From positions 1-10,621 of the forward strand of contig CAZHRW010000033.1 of the NCBI GenBank assembly GCA_964535025.1: a stretch of DNA of 10,621 bases, in the 5' to 3' direction. Shown in pieces: positions 1 to 9,240 of the stretch. The position numbers and the translations under genes are program-made. Origin of the DNA: JAAYZK01 sp964535025 (GTDB taxonomy: Bacteria > Planctomycetota > Phycisphaerae > SM23-33 > FEN-1343). Under the pieces are notes generated by a model. The model did no database searches. It saw nothing but the letters and a program-made list of their open reading frames with translations, and was not told the DNA's origin. Numbering within the stretch: position 1 is the first letter of the stretch; every line of letters begins with the position of its first letter.

Positions 1-621
1 CGCCGAGCGGACCACCGCCAGGGCCTCGTCGCGATCGTAGGTGCCCTGCAACTCGACGGGGTTGGCACGGCCGGGCAGGACCTTGTACGTGGCAAAGTAA
101 TGACACAACCGGTCCACCAGCGGCTCCGGCACGTCGGCCAGCCGCGATGCATCGCCCCAGGCGGGGTCCTCCTCCAGCACCGAGACGATCTTGTCGTCGG
201 CGAGCCCCTCATCCAGCGTGCGGATGCCGCCGATCACGCGGGCGTTGACGATCACCTCGGCCCGCGAAACAGGCCGCTCCGAGATCACGCAGATGTCCAG
301 CGGGTCCCCGTCCCCGGCGGTCGCCCGCTCGTTGCGGCCTGCGGTGGCCTCGCCGCAGTAGGTGCGGGGGACGAACCCGTAGAGCGTCGGCGCCAGCGAC
401 GAGCCCCGCTGCGGCCGGTCGACGCGGAGGTAGCCGGTGCGCTTGTCGACCTCGTACTTGACCAGGTCGAACGGGGTCATCTCGATATACGCCGCCACCC
501 GCCCCGGCGGGTCGGGCCCGGCCGCCAGCCCGTGCCACGGGTGCGGCCGCCACCGGCTCCGCCCGCCGCGGCGGCCGTGCGGATCCTGCGGATCCTGCGG
601 ATTGTCGTTGTGTGCCGCCAT
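1..621 (-). CDS. ppa: Inorganic pyrophosphatase, family I (C-terminus beyond window)
   Basis: Family I soluble pyrophosphatases hydrolyse pyrophosphate to two phosphates in the cytoplasm and pull biosynthetic reactions forward. 207 residues are visible and the frame is open to the left edge, so the C-terminal end is missing. The family signature DGDPLDI is at residues 104-110. Other E. coli Ppa-like stretches are KYEVDKRTG (55-63), YGFVPRTY (81-88), DDKIVSV (142-148) and HYFATYK (174-180). The first 40 or so residues are a Pro/Gly/Arg-rich extension with a QDP repeat, not part of the usual fold. The ATG at 621 is chosen because GGGGGAGG lies just upstream of it. It follows the GH99-like gene on the same strand after 112 bp and probably has its own promoter. 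The family call is firm; the symbol rests on homology only. Confidence 0.93.
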   Translation of the reverse strand, partial: MAAHNDNPQDPQDPHGRRGGRSRWRPHPWHGLAAGPDPPGRVAAYIEMTPFDLVKYEVDKRTGYLRVDRPQRGSSLAPTLYGFVPRTYCGEATAGRNERATAGDGDPLDICVISERPVSRAEVIVNARVIGGIRTLDEGLADDKIVSVLEEDPAWGDASRLADVPEPLVDRLCHYFATYKVLPGRANPVELQGTYDRDEALAVVRSA

Positions 622-663
622 CGTCTTTCGGCCTCCCCCCGCGAGGGTTCAGCGCCCGTTCAC

Positions 664-669
664 ATTCTA
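664..669 (-). promoter_or_regulatory. Possible -10 element for the pyrophosphatase gene
   Basis: TAGAAT on the minus strand lies 42 bp upstream of the pyrophosphatase start. No convincing -35 hexamer sits 16-19 bp further upstream, so this is only a candidate. Confidence 0.3.
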
Positions 670-733
670 TTCACGACGGCCCGCGGGAATGTCGCCGCCG
701 ATCGACAGGGCCTGGCGCCGCCCGATACATCGG

Positions 734-1825
734 TTACGGCCAGCGGCGTTGGGCGGCGAGGACGGTTTGGATGGCGTCGAGGCGGGCGGTGTCCGGACGG
801 CCGTCGCTACCGCGGGTGGGGGCGAGCCAGCCGCCCTCGTCGTATTCGTTCCACGCGTAGATGATGACGGCGCGGGCCGGGCAGGTTTCGGCGTGCTCGT
901 CGACGAAAGCCAGGGCGCGCCGCAGGTGCGCGGCGATCTCGTCGGCCGCGGCCATCGACGGGAAGGTCTGCTGGCGGTGGTACGCCCGGTCGGCCGGTTC
1001 CCACGAGACGGGGTGGTCCTGGCGAGGGCGCTTGTCCCAGCCGGTCGTTACCAGCGGAACGTACGCCGCACCGCCGGCGACGGCGTCCTGCCAGTAGTCC
1101 TGCTCCACGCCGGCGACCAGCTCGGCGTAGGTCGGCTGATCGCCGGCCCTGGCGTAATTGGCCACGGCGTCGAAGCCCCGCCCCGCCCAGGTCGCGTAGT
1201 CGGCCGACGGCCGCCAGCCCATGTAGACGCAGTACGGGTCCCGTCCGGCGCGGCGGGCCGCCGCGACGAAATCGGCAAAGCGATCCTCGCGGAGGCTCCG
1301 GCCGGAAAAGGCGTAGACCAGCGGACGGCCGCCCAGGACGGTCTGGTAGGTCGGCAGGGCCAGCAGGTCGACCAGACGCCGGCGCTCGTCGGGCCACTGC
1401 TCGTCGGGAACGTTGAGCGACGCGTGGAGGATAACGCAGAAGTTGATCCTGTCGCGGTCGGAGCACCGGAGATACTGCCGCAGCGCCACGCTCATCGGAC
1501 TGCCGCGGGGGTAGATCAGGAACGCCCAGTAGTCCAGGCCCGCCTCGGCGGCGAACCGGATCTCCCGGCGCATGACCTCGTCGCGGCCGCCGTCGATACG
1601 GACCCGGTCGGGGCCGGTCACCTCGGCGAACCAGGGCAGCCGGTGGTGGTAGCGGGCCGGGCCGAGGGTCCGCTCGACCTGTTCGGTGATCCGTCCGCCC
1701 GTCCAGGCATCCCAGCGGATCGCCCCGGCGACCACCGGCGGACCGCAACCGGTGCAACACAGTGCCGCCGCCGCGACCGCGGCCACGGCCACGGCCAACC
1801 ATCCGAGGTGTTCCGTCATCATCAT
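734..1825 (-). CDS. Predicted lipoprotein resembling GH99/GH71 glycoside hydrolases
   Basis: 363 residues. An export signal is at the N-terminus: a hydrophobic stretch at 9-22 followed by CCTGC, with C27 the likely lipidated cysteine, although the lipobox is not canonical. The body reads like the TIM-barrel family that groups GH99 endo-mannosidases with WbsX-like proteins: WDAWTGG near the start (38-44), a helix and strand at 83-104 with the sequence AGLDYWAFLIYP, TTGWDKRP (260-267), and WNEYDEGGWLAPT (325-337). The last motif corresponds to the GH99 WNEWxEG segment, which carries the catalytic acids; here these would be E327 and E330. It probably acts on a polysaccharide at the cell envelope, but the substrate cannot be read from the sequence. 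Three consecutive ATG codons begin the ORF and no good Shine-Dalgarno is present; see the promoter. Family membership is inferred from motifs. Confidence 0.75.
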   Translation of the reverse strand: MMMTEHLGWLAVAVAAVAAAALCCTGCGPPVVAGAIRWDAWTGGRITEQVERTLGPARYHHRLPWFAEVTGPDRVRIDGGRDEVMRREIRFAAEAGLDYWAFLIYPRGSPMSVALRQYLRCSDRDRINFCVILHASLNVPDEQWPDERRRLVDLLALPTYQTVLGGRPLVYAFSGRSLREDRFADFVAAARRAGRDPYCVYMGWRPSADYATWAGRGFDAVANYARAGDQPTYAELVAGVEQDYWQDAVAGGAAYVPLVTTGWDKRPRQDHPVSWEPADRAYHRQQTFPSMAAADEIAAHLRRALAFVDEHAETCPARAVIIYAWNEYDEGGWLAPTRGSDGRPDTARLDAIQTVLAAQRRWP

Positions 1826-1831
1826 GCCGCC

Positions 1832-1859
1832 AGGATAGGCCGGGGCCGCTTCGCGTCAA
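1832..1859 (-). promoter_or_regulatory. Sigma70-like promoter giving a near-leaderless mRNA
   Basis: TTGACG (1854-1859), a 16-bp spacer and TATCCT (1832-1837). Only six bases separate the -10 element from the first ATG at 1825, so transcription would start at or next to the start codon. This fits the absence of a Shine-Dalgarno sequence. Confidence 0.6.
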
Positions 1860-1900
1860 CCCCCGGCCCGCCGCGTCGGGCGGCGGCAGATCACGGCATG

Positions 1901-1933
1901 AAAAAAGCCGTCCTGATTCGGACGGCCTTTTTC
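1901..1933 (-). terminator. Rho-independent terminator of the 23S-5S unit
   Basis: A perfect 7-bp GC-rich stem (1907-1913 with 1920-1926) and a 6-nt loop are followed on the minus strand by six T residues (1901-1906). On the plus strand the stem is followed by five T after one C, so it could act in both directions. It lies directly after 5S and separates the rRNA unit from the GH99-like gene. Confidence 0.9.
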
Positions 1934-1938
1934 ATATA

Positions 1939-2047
1939 AGGCGGCACTCACCTACTCTCCCGCTTATCACAGTACCATCGGCCGCGACGACTTCACGACT
2001 GAGTTCGGGATGGGATCAGGTGTTTCCCGTCGCGTATCGGCACCGCC
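1939..2047 (-). rRNA. rrf: 5S ribosomal RNA
   Basis: The minus strand begins GGCGGTGCC and ends in TGCCGCC, which pair as helix I. The conserved loop C segment CCATCCCGAACTC is at 2001-2013, followed by the usual GATGGTACTGTGATAAGCGGGAGAGTAGG-type 3' half. About 109 nt; each end is uncertain by a few bases. It is the last gene of the unit, between 23S and the terminator. Confidence 0.95.
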
Positions 2048-2053
2048 ACAGGG

Positions 2054-2077
2054 GGTGCGGGGTTCGACCCCCGCACC
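2054..2077 (-). other. Hairpin in the 23S-5S spacer
   Basis: A perfect 9-bp stem (2054-2062 with 2069-2077) closed by a 6-nt loop ends 7 nt before the 5S 5' end. No T tract follows it, so it is unlikely to be a terminator; a role in 5S maturation is possible. The remaining spacer (2078-2148) has two smaller inverted repeats, at 2099-2114 and 2130-2150. Confidence 0.6.
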
Positions 2078-2148
2078 ACCGGGCATAGGGTAGCCATCGT
2101 GTGGTTCACCACACCTTGAGCAGGCTTGGGTTGGTCCGGCACAGACCA

Positions 2149-2159
2149 ACGGTACAAGT

Positions 2160-2166
<7 letters not shown>
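2149..2166 (-). other. 23S processing stem, 3' side
   Basis: These 18 bases are complementary to 5101-5118 with one mismatch. Together they form the long stem that brackets precursor 23S rRNA, the usual RNase III substrate. The pairing is visible in the sequence; the processing role is established for bacterial rRNA operons. Confidence 0.85.
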
Positions 2167-5100
<2,934 letters not shown>

Positions 5101-5107
<7 letters not shown>

Positions 5108-5118
5108 ACATGTACCGT
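5101..5118 (-). other. 23S processing stem, 5' side
   Basis: Partner of 2149-2166: 17 of 18 positions pair. It spans the 5' end of mature 23S. Confidence 0.85.
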
Positions 5119-5275
5119 GGGCCCGAATCATCCGGCCGACGGCCACGGGTCCAAACCCGTTCAAGGTGCTCGTTTGAGGTCCGCGCCCCCGCTCGCCGGG
5201 CCCGACGCACGCGCCGGTCCCGCCGCCGAAGGTCACGAACACTCGGTGAACCTTACCACAATGGCTTACCCTATG

Positions 5276-5292
5276 CAGTTGTCAAAGAGCCT
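5276..5292 (-). promoter_or_regulatory. boxA-type antitermination site before 23S
   Basis: The minus strand reads AGGCTCTTTGACAACTG, close to the boxA consensus TGCTCTTTAACAA. It lies about 170 nt upstream of the 23S 5' end, like the spacer boxA of E. coli rrn operons, and would load Nus factors before the long 23S transcript. Confidence 0.75.
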
Positions 5293-5385
5293 TCACAACA
5301 TCCCGGCCCGCCTCGACCTAAACGCCTCGGCCGGGCCACCCGACGCCGCTGCGACCGATCGGCCGCGATGACGTCAAGACACACA

Positions 5386-5414
5386 ATGCTATACGACCGT
5401 CAGGGCGGGTGCAA
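5386..5414 (-). promoter_or_regulatory. Possible internal promoter for 23S-5S
   Basis: TTGCAC (5409-5414), a 17-bp spacer and TAGCAT (5386-5391). An AT-rich, UP-element-like tract covers 5415-5446 just upstream, in otherwise GC-rich DNA. The boxA at 5276-5292 lies downstream of it. The -10 is weak, so this remains a candidate. The rest of the 23S-tRNA spacer (5119-5275 and 5293-5385) shows no gene. Confidence 0.35.
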
Positions 5415-5470
5415 GCCAAAAATAACCCGGAAAGATTATCTTTTTTCGCCCCGGTCCCGGACGCCCTCAC

Positions 5471-5542
5471 TGGAGACGACCGGACTCGAACCGGCAACTT
5501 CCAGCTTGCAAAGCTGGCACTCTCCCATTGAGTTACGTCCCC
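5471..5542 (-). tRNA. tRNA-Ala (anticodon UGC)
   Basis: A 72-nt cloverleaf on the minus strand. The acceptor strands GGGGACG and CGTCTCC pair, with the G3-U70 wobble that identifies alanine tRNA. The anticodon stem-loop is CCAGC-TTTGCAA-GCTGG, and the T arm contains GGTTCGAGTCC. The discriminator base is A, and no CCA is encoded. It lies between tRNA-Ile and 23S, the classic spacer-tRNA arrangement. Confidence 0.96.
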
Positions 5543-5615
5543 GAACCGAGCCGCCGGCCGCCGCGGCCACGGACGGCCCGCGGCCGGGCACCGGCCCGCT
5601 TACCCGCCGCAGCAC

Positions 5616-5689
<74 letters not shown>

Positions 5690-5734
5690 GCTGCGATTGC
5701 GGGACCTCGCGGCCCCGCGATCAGGCTCTCGTGT

Positions 5735-5749
5735 TGTTCTCAAAGAGCA
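5735..5749 (-). promoter_or_regulatory. boxA-type antitermination site in the operon leader
   Basis: The minus strand reads TGCTCTTTGAGAACA, very close to the rRNA boxA consensus. It lies about 45 nt downstream of the predicted start of transcription and 45 nt before tRNA-Ile. This marks the tRNA-Ile side as a true rRNA leader. Confidence 0.8.
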
Positions 5750-5801
5750 GGCCGCCGCCTACCGGGCGGCCGCGACCCGTGCATCCGGGCCAAGGCGGCA
5801 T

Positions 5802-5829
5802 ATCATACAGCCGACCGACGGCCAGTCAA
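5802..5829 (-). promoter_or_regulatory. Main promoter of the tRNA-Ile/tRNA-Ala/23S/5S unit
   Basis: TTGACT (5824-5829), a 16-bp spacer and TATGAT (5802-5807); each hexamer is one base from consensus. A seven-A run on the minus strand (5844-5850) lies upstream, where an UP element would be. The predicted transcript starts near 5795, leaving a leader of about 105 nt. The interval 5851-6018, between this and the divergent regulator promoter, contains nothing I can name. Confidence 0.8.
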
Positions 5830-6018
5830 GGTCCCCCCGGCCATTTTTTTCCGCCCGACGACCACGCCGTCCGCCACCGCCGCCTATCACGATCGGCCCG
5901 TCCGCCGCCCGTATCGAATTGTACGCACCACCCTCCGCCCGGTTCGCCGGCGGCGCCGGCTGCACGGATCCGCGCAACCGCTGTCAAATCAACACCTAAG
6001 CGGCCGCCGCGGCCCCTC

Positions 6019-6047
6019 TTGCACCGCCCGGCCGCCGCGGCTACCAT
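6019..6047 (+). promoter_or_regulatory. Candidate promoter of the Crp/Fnr regulator gene
   Basis: TTGCAC (6019-6024), a 17-bp spacer and TACCAT (6042-6047). It is divergent from the rRNA promoter and about 40 nt upstream of the leader ORF. I found no clear TGTGA-N6-TCACA operator nearby. Confidence 0.45.
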
Positions 6048-6093
6048 ACGGGCAATGCCGGGGACGGCCGCCCCCGGCCCGCGGAGGCCCGTC

Positions 6094-6159
6094 ATGAAGG
6101 TCCGACCGTCCATACACGCCGCCGTCGCCGCCGACGCCCGGGGGGGCGCCGATGGCTAG
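6094..6159 (+). CDS. Possible 21-codon leader peptide ORF overlapping the regulator start
   Basis: ATG at 6094 is preceded by GCGGAGG at a good Shine-Dalgarno distance, stronger than the site in front of the regulator. The encoded peptide is 21 residues (MKVRPSIHAA then a short Ala/Gly/Asp-rich tail). Its stop codon TAG (6157-6159) overlaps the regulator start ATGGCTAG by eight bases, so translation of the regulator could be coupled to it. It resembles no known peptide. It could be chance in such GC-rich DNA. Confidence 0.35.
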   Translation: MKVRPSIHAAVAADARGGADG

Positions 6160-6859
6160 CCCGCCGCCGAGCCGTCCCGTCGGGGCGCTGCTGGAGCAGA
6201 TCCCGCTGTTCGCACGGCTGGACGGCGCCCAGATCGCCCGCCTGGGGCGGCAGTTCACCACGGCGCGCGTTCGGGCCGGGGAGCGGGTCATCATGCAAGG
6301 CGAGCCGGTGCAACGGTTTGTCGTCGTTCACCGGGGCGAGCTGGCGCTGCTGCGCGGCAGCGCCGACGGCCGCGAGCGGGTCGTCGCCATGCTCCGGCCG
6401 GGCATGCACTTCGGCTTGGCCGAGATGATCACCAACGCCGGCTCCGCCGTCGCCGTCCGCGCCGAGGCCGAGAGCATCCTCGGCATCCTCAGCCAGGAGG
6501 CCTTCCGCCGCGAGGTGCTCGCCGACACGGAGTTGTGCTACGCCCTCATGCAGACGATGGCCCGCAGCATCTTCCGCCTCGTCCGCGAACTCGACCACAC
6601 CACCTTCGAGAGCGTCCCCCAGCGCCTCGCCCGCTACCTCCTCGCCGCCGCCCGCCACTCGGGCCTCCGCACCGATCGCGGCATCCAGCTCCTCCGCGCC
6701 CCCACCCACCAGGAACTGGCCAACCTCGTCGGCGCCAGCCGCGAAACCGTCACCCGCGCCCTCGGCAAAATGCGCGACGACGGCCTGCTCGACCTGGGCT
6801 ACCGGCGCATCACCATCCTCGACCACGACCGCCTCGCCGCGTCGGTCATCGAGGATTAG
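6152..6859 (+). CDS. Crp/Fnr-family transcriptional regulator
   Basis: A 235-residue cytoplasmic DNA-binding regulator of normal family length. Residues 15-115 form the cyclic-nucleotide-binding-type beta barrel, with RAGERVIMQGEP (41-52) and HRGELALLRG (60-69) as typical strands. Residues 120-155 are the dimerisation helix. Residues 184-213 form the winged helix-turn-helix; its recognition helix SRETVTR (196-202) keeps the R-E-x-x-x-R pattern of E. coli CRP. In the phosphate-binding cassette (86-103) the arginine that holds cAMP in CRP is replaced by serine, so cAMP is an unlikely ligand. Only one cysteine (C129) is present, so it has no Fnr-type iron-sulfur cluster. The signal it senses is unknown. 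ATG 6152 is the only start possible: an in-frame stop lies at 6095 with no other start codon after it. Confidence 0.9.
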   Translation: MASPPPSRPVGALLEQIPLFARLDGAQIARLGRQFTTARVRAGERVIMQGEPVQRFVVVHRGELALLRGSADGRERVVAMLRPGMHFGLAEMITNAGSAVAVRAEAESILGILSQEAFRREVLADTELCYALMQTMARSIFRLVRELDHTTFESVPQRLARYLLAAARHSGLRTDRGIQLLRAPTHQELANLVGASRETVTRALGKMRDDGLLDLGYRRITILDHDRLAASVIED

Positions 6860-6900
6860 CGCAGGCCGCGGCCGCCTCAAACGGCGACGGCAAGGAGCGA

Positions 6901-7044
6901 CAGAAAGGGCACAAAGAACGCAAAGGAAGCAGCAGCAACGGCTTATGCCCACTTGTTGCCGTTTGTCTGGGAGCCCTTTGTGAACGCTGTGGCTAGCTGT
7001 GTCGTTGCTGTTGGTGCCGTTTTAGTCTTCGTGCCCTTTGTGGC
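6901..7044. repeat. Imperfect inverted repeat between convergent genes
   Basis: The arm 6901-6942 is imperfectly complementary to 7000-7044. Shared blocks are AAAGGGCAC(A/G)AAG and CAGCAACG. The decamer CA(C/G)AAAGGGC occurs three times: at 6901-6910 on plus, and at 6973-6982 and 7033-7042 on minus. It fills the gap between the regulator and the HD gene, where it could act as a two-way terminator or be a dispersed intergenic repeat. No protein is credible here. Confidence 0.55.
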
Positions 7045-7142
7045 TATTGGTGTCGTAGCCACGAAAACGGGACGACATCCGTTAACGGCAAAACGGCTGG
7101 GCCGGCACAGGTTGCCCATCGCGACGACGCGGCGGCCGCCGT

Positions 7143-7733
7143 TCACCCCTCGCCGCCGGAGCCCCCGTCGCCGGCCAGGCCGATGTCGTCGGCGACGTCC
7201 TTCATCCCCTCGATGACCTCGGCGATCAGCTCGGGCAGCTCCACGCCGAGCATCGCGGCGCCGTTGGCGATAATGTCGCGGTCGACGCCGGCGGCGAAGC
7301 TCTTGTCCTTCCACTTCTTCCGGACCGACTTGACCTTGACGTCCCGGACCGATTTCGAGGGACGGACCAGTGCCGTCGCGGCGACCAGGCCGGTCAACTC
7401 GTCGACGGCGTAGAGGGCCTTCTCCATCTCGCTGAGCGGCTCGACGTCCGAGCAGATCCCCCACCCGTGCGAGACCACCGCCCGCACGATCTCCTCCGGC
7501 CAGCCGCGTTCGGTGAGGATCTCCCGCGACTTCGTGCAGTGCTGGTCGGGGAACTGCTCGTAGTCCAGGTCGTGCAGCAGCCCCACCACGCCCCACAGGT
7601 CCTCATCCTGTCCGCGGGTGCGGGCCATCCGCCGCATCACCGCCTCGACGGCCAACGCGTGATGGATCGCCCGGTCCGTCGTCGTGAACTCGCTCAGCAG
7701 TGCATACGCCTCGTCGCGTGAAGCTGTCGTCAT
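7143..7733 (-). CDS. HD-domain metal-dependent phosphohydrolase-like protein
   Basis: 196 residues. The HD fold is marked by H25 (in RAIHHALAVEAVMRRMA), the H54-D55 pair in GLLHDLDYE, H89 in VVSHGWG and D111 in YAVDELTG: the H...HD...D pattern of metal-binding phosphohydrolases. Its nucleotide or phosphate substrate cannot be told. The helical half after residue 115 is rich in Lys, and the C-terminus is a Gly/Glu tail. The start at 7733 is chosen because GGAGG lies 7 bp upstream; a longer frame from 7778 would overlap the preceding gene's stop. It lies 41 bp downstream of a PEP-CTERM gene on the same strand without an obvious terminator between them, so the two may be co-transcribed. Confidence 0.85.
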   Translation of the reverse strand: MTTASRDEAYALLSEFTTTDRAIHHALAVEAVMRRMARTRGQDEDLWGVVGLLHDLDYEQFPDQHCTKSREILTERGWPEEIVRAVVSHGWGICSDVEPLSEMEKALYAVDELTGLVAATALVRPSKSVRDVKVKSVRKKWKDKSFAAGVDRDIIANGAAMLGVELPELIAEVIEGMKDVADDIGLAGDGGSGGEG

Positions 7734-7774
7734 GGCCCATCCTCCCAATGGTCTGCGTCGACCCACGTCGGTCA

Positions 7775-8728
7775 TCACGCCGGGCGTCGCCGCCGTCGCC
7801 GTGCGGCGACCATCGCGCCGCCCAGGAGCAACGTCGCGGCGGTCGGCTCGGGGATCGCCGGCCCGAGCATCAGGCCGTCCGTGGTGACCAGGTAGCGCGC
7901 GTACGTTTCCAGCGCGATGTCTTCGGCCGTAATCGCGAAGAACGGCTCACCGGCGATCGGCGCCAGCTCGCCCGGCCCGTCGAGCCACCGCTCGATGGGA
8001 ATCAAATCGCCGAGGAAGATGGGCTCGTAGACCCCCACGACCGTGACCCACACCGGCAGGTCGATCACCGGGTCGCCCCATTCGATCCCGGGCTCGACCG
8101 GCTCGGGCGCCGGCGGGACCGTGACGGGCTCCATCGGCTCGGGCTCGGGCGCCGGTGCGGCAGGTTCGGGCTCGATCGACTCAGGCGCCGGTGGGGCCGT
8201 GACCGGGTCCATCGGTTCGGGCTCGGGCGGCGGCGGGGGTGCGAGGCCGGCGATGTCGAGGGCCATGAAGGTGCTGGTGGAGGCGTAGGAGTTGATGTAC
8301 TTGATCCGGAGGTCCTGGTACGTCGCGTCCGGGGCCGCCGTGCCGATGGAAAAGGCATCGCCCGGCCCCAGCGTGGCCAGCGAGGCGAGGCTCGCCTCGG
8401 CCATATAGGCCGCCGACCGCCGCATCTCCATGAACGTCGCGACGCCCGGCCCCAGTTGGTCCGACAGGCCCGCCTCGCCGAACGCACGGCCGGACAGGCT
8501 CAGCCAACCGCTCGTATCGAGCAGCGACGCGGCCGAGCGGATCTCATAGCCGTCGAAGGAGATCGCCGCGTCGGTCGGATTGACGATGAACGCCTCCCCG
8601 CTCGCCTCGACGCGGAACGTCAGCCCCTCGCCGGCCTCCATCGACACCATCGCCGCCGGCGCCCCCGCCGCGACGAGCCCGACCAGCGACACCACCACGA
8701 CCCCCAGCCGTCCGCAAAACTGCCCCAT
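7775..8728 (-). CDS. Secreted PEP-CTERM protein with Pro/Glu-rich linker
   Basis: 317 residues of unknown function. Residues 1-27 are a signal peptide (VVVVSLVGLVAAGAPAA). Residues 30-160 form a small beta-rich domain with no recognised family; it contains a phrase common in anchored surface proteins, VNPTDAAISFDGYEIRSA. Residues 164-214 are a Pro/Glu linker with a 26-residue repeat. Residues 215-289 are a second unrecognised segment. The tail is IPEPT (292-296), a short hydrophobic stretch and an arginine cluster (310-315), which is the PEP-CTERM signal recognised by exosortase. The protein is therefore expected to be exported and sorted at the envelope. No exosortase gene is in the window. 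The start at 8728 precedes the signal peptide directly and has GGCGG about 8 bp upstream. Confidence 0.87.
   Translation of the reverse strand: MGQFCGRLGVVVVSLVGLVAAGAPAAMVSMEAGEGLTFRVEASGEAFIVNPTDAAISFDGYEIRSAASLLDTSGWLSLSGRAFGEAGLSDQLGPGVATFMEMRRSAAYMAEASLASLATLGPGDAFSIGTAAPDATYQDLRIKYINSYASTSTFMALDIAGLAPPPPPEPEPMDPVTAPPAPESIEPEPAAPAPEPEPMEPVTVPPAPEPVEPGIEWGDPVIDLPVWVTVVGVYEPIFLGDLIPIERWLDGPGELAPIAGEPFFAITAEDIALETYARYLVTTDGLMLGPAIPEPTAATLLLGGAMVAARRRRRRPA
8087..8224 (-). repeat. 78-bp tandem repeat coding for the Pro/Glu linker
   Basis: One full unit (8147-8224) and most of a second (8087-8146) encode EPEPMDPVTAPPAPE and EPEPMEPVTVPPAPE. The period is 78 bp, so repeat gain or loss would keep the frame. 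Confidence 0.75.
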
Positions 8729-8797
8729 TTCAAAACCGCCTTTCCCAATCCGCTGGCCCATCGATCGCACGGCCAACCGCCGCGCCGATCGCAAGCC

Positions 8798-8826
8798 AGG
8801 ATAGACCGCCCCCGACGACCTGTCAA
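8798..8826 (-). promoter_or_regulatory. Promoter of the PEP-CTERM gene at 7775-8728
   Basis: A perfect -35 TTGACA (8821-8826), a 17-bp spacer and TATCCT (8798-8803). The predicted start is near 8791, giving a 5' leader of about 63 nt. Thirteen bases around the -10 are nearly identical to those in the GH99-like gene promoter. Confidence 0.7.
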
Positions 8827-8829
8827 GGG

Positions 8830-9240
8830 CGTGTCGCGCGCGCGTCGACCCATGGCGGGCAGCATGCCGCCGAGCGGTAGGGGCAACCTGGAACTGCCCG
8901 GTTGGGGGGACGACGCTTCGTGCCCCTGAGCCCACGCGCCCTGCCATCCCTCTGGCGGCCCCCCTCCCGGGCCGCTGGGAATCGCTCCCGGAGAACATCC
9001 GCAGCGTTATCAGCACGCGGGCAAGCGCGTGACTGTCTGAGCCACCATGGCGTGCCTCGCAAGCAAGCGAGGAGTCTTGCAGAATTCAGTTGGCTAAAGG
9101 GGGGACGCGCGGTATCATCAAGCTATTGTGCAGGCTCCGATCTCTACGCGGAGACCACAGTCGGGTGAACCTTTCGTTTTGCTGTACAGCGCGGGATGAG
9201 CACTCGCTGATGCTTTCCTGCCTCGGCGGGCACGGGGACA
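8830..9240. other. Intergenic region without a recognisable gene
   Basis: GC-rich DNA between the two PEP-CTERM genes. Open frames here look random. The only structure I see is a 6-bp hairpin (9055-9060 with 9067-9072) that lacks a T tract. Confidence 0.5.

Noticed and set aside
437..1939. 500-codon plus-strand open frame
   Set aside because: It is antisense to the pyrophosphatase and GH99-like genes, lies in the high-GC shadow frame, has low-complexity composition, and runs through the terminator.
2054..2077. tRNA T-arm-like sequence
   Set aside because: The GGGG-TCGAA-CCCC look is only a hairpin; no acceptor, D or anticodon arm surrounds it.
6092..6952. 286-codon minus-strand open frame
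   Set aside because: It is antisense to the Crp/Fnr gene, which has clear domain motifs; the Ala/Gly/Asp-rich product is typical of a shadow frame.
7734..7778. Longer start for the HD-domain gene
   Set aside because: The upstream ATG would overlap the end of the preceding gene and lacks a ribosome site, while ATG 7733 has GGAGG at ideal spacing.
7700..8929. 409-codon plus-strand open frame
   Set aside because: It is antisense to the PEP-CTERM gene and its promoter, with an Arg/His/Gly-rich composition and no domain.
8729..9016. N-terminal extension of the PEP-CTERM protein to 413 codons
   Set aside because: The extra residues precede a good signal peptide and would be encoded upstream of, and across, a strong promoter.
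9055..9072. Hairpin as a terminator
   Set aside because: The stem is only 6 bp and no T tract follows on either strand.
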